From Synanceia verrucosa (lineage: Eukaryota; Chordata; Actinopteri; Perciformes; Synanceiidae): 64,000 nucleotides of DNA. A program made the position numbers and the translations under genes. Position 1 is the stretch's first letter; the number at the start of each line of letters is the position of its first letter. The stretch is taken from positions 16,181,119 to 16,245,118 of the forward strand of contig CM056550.1 in assembly GCA_029721515.1 (NCBI GenBank), read 5' to 3'. The notes beneath the pieces were generated by a model. It was not told the DNA's origin. It saw only the letters and a list, made by a program, of their open reading frames with translations, and did not search any database. Of the stretch, positions 62,930 to 64,000 are shown one piece after another.

Positions 62930-63365
62930 AAAATGCTGTTCACATTCTTCAGCTCAGCTTTCGATACAATCATCCCGCAGAAGCAGCTGGGCCTTTCTGA
63001 TTGAAAGGCCATAACAGTGTGCAACAGCAGCAGAACATCAGGCGACATCACCCTGAGCACAAGCGCCCCCAAACATTGTCAAAAAGACTGAGGAGATGGT
63101 TGTTCGCTTCAGGAGGATGTCAGCTGAACGCTCTCCACGGCTCATCAGTGGATCGTCAATGGGCAGGGTCAGGACCACCAAGATCTCTGACCTCACCTGG
63201 TCCTCCAACACTACCTCTGCGGCCAAGAAGGGACAGCAATGCCTCCACTTCTTGCAGACAGCGTACTACCACCCATCCTCACCACCTTCTACACTGTGGA
63301 ACACGTCCTGACCAGCTGTATCTCTGTGTGGTTAAGAGGCTGCGAAGCATCAGTGTGTATGGCAT
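62930..63365 (+). pseudogene. decayed non-LTR retrotransposon reverse transcriptase fragment (Rex1/CR1-like)
   Basis: Plus-strand translation gives FFSSAFDTIIPQKQLGL, a match to the conserved RT motif around the catalytic-domain sequence SSAFNTI in CR1/Rex1-type LINEs. It jumps directly to LSTSAPQ (the LSTGAPQG motif) and then to KKTEEMVVRFRR and, in another frame, LTTFYTVEHVLTSCISVWLRGC. Intervening parts, including the catalytic FADD motif, are missing, and the frame changes at least twice, so the copy is internally deleted and dead. It lies just past the satellite array in the grid1 intron. Confidence 0.8.
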
Positions 63366-64000
63366 GTCAAAAACTGACACAGAATAAACACAGCAGCAGA
63401 ATGATGACAACTTTGAACTGGAAACAAACTAAAACAAGAGGCAGCAGAGATGGAAATGTTCAGGGAGAAGGAAAGAAAGGTGAGTAAAAGGTGCAGCAGC
63501 TCACATTGTATCTTCTGACCTGACACATCTACATACTTCTTAAACACGCACACAAGTTTCATGCAGCTTCTCGCTGTGTTGAGTCATGGGGTTAATTAAG
63601 CAAACTCTGCCACAATCACTGAAGTACAATCTGCTTTTAGCTGCAGTAAAATCAGAGCCCAATTTGCTCCATTTAATCTGCTCAACTCAGCGTGAACACG
63701 CTGAAGGTCAGTGCACTGCAGTTTCTACAACCCCCCCCCCACCACCATTCGCTCCCATAAGACCCCGAGGACAAAATAGTTTTACAGCACAAATGAGCAG
63801 CAGAAGCAACAAAGTCTGCAAAGGTTATTAATGGCAGGATTATGGAATTGAAACGCTGGATAGAGGTAATACCGCAGTTATGGGACTAGGTATTAAAATG
63901 ATGGTTGGAAATGTGGAGATAATGGTTTTTGCTCTGAACAATAGCTCTGCCCTCAATTTAACACCCTGACACATTATTCCTGGTCGTCCCTGAGCGCTGC

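Larger units (their letters stand above)
43663..64000 (-). other. grid1: grid1 upstream intron (partial), repeat-filled
   Basis: No further grid1 exon is recognisable between the acceptor at 43663 and the window end, so this intron is at least 20.3 kb. Most of it is the satellite array and dispersed repeats annotated separately. The stretches 43663-44220 and 63366-64000 look like ordinary intronic sequence; the latter has a 10-C run at 63731-63740. Confidence 0.85.

Overview
The window is vertebrate genomic DNA, almost certainly from a spiny-rayed (acanthomorph) teleost. I infer this from the low coding density, CA and TA microsatellites, teleost-type dispersed repeats and non-LTR retrotransposon remnants, and two exons of a fish-like GRID1 gene. 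No bacterial, plasmid or phage features are present.

One gene is supported: grid1, the ionotropic glutamate receptor delta-1 subunit, on the minus strand. Its last coding exon (36498-36989) and penultimate exon (43422-43662) join in phase 0 and encode the end of the ligand-binding domain, transmembrane segment M4, the cytoplasmic tail and a C-terminal PDZ ligand. The 3' UTR probably runs from 36497 down to about 35.8-36.05 kb. All earlier exons lie beyond base 64000, so 43663-64000 is intron.

Layout: 1-35 kb is non-coding sequence downstream of grid1. It holds a 50-bp tandem repeat, a polypyrimidine tract, a 17-bp minisatellite with a 374-bp higher-order period (9.9-11.3 kb), a recent 2.2-kb tandem duplication (19.7-24.1 kb) containing a GA-rich VNTR, and two members of a TTAA-ended, probably piggyBac-like MITE family. 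A third, complete MITE copy lies in the grid1 intron at 41.6-42.1 kb. A purine-rich (transcript sense) low-complexity tract sits just past the gene's 3' end.

The most striking feature is a satellite array of roughly 100 copies of a 160-174-bp AT-rich unit, filling about 46.06-62.79 kb of the upstream intron, with decayed edge units at 44.2-44.7 kb separated by a block of dispersed repeats. Each unit carries a 14-bp perfect palindrome (CATACTATAGTATG) and T-tracts punctuated by GAC about every 10 bp. The array shows multi-monomer variant blocks reused at a distance and patches that differ mainly in homopolymer length. A decayed non-LTR reverse transcriptase follows at 62.93-63.36 kb.
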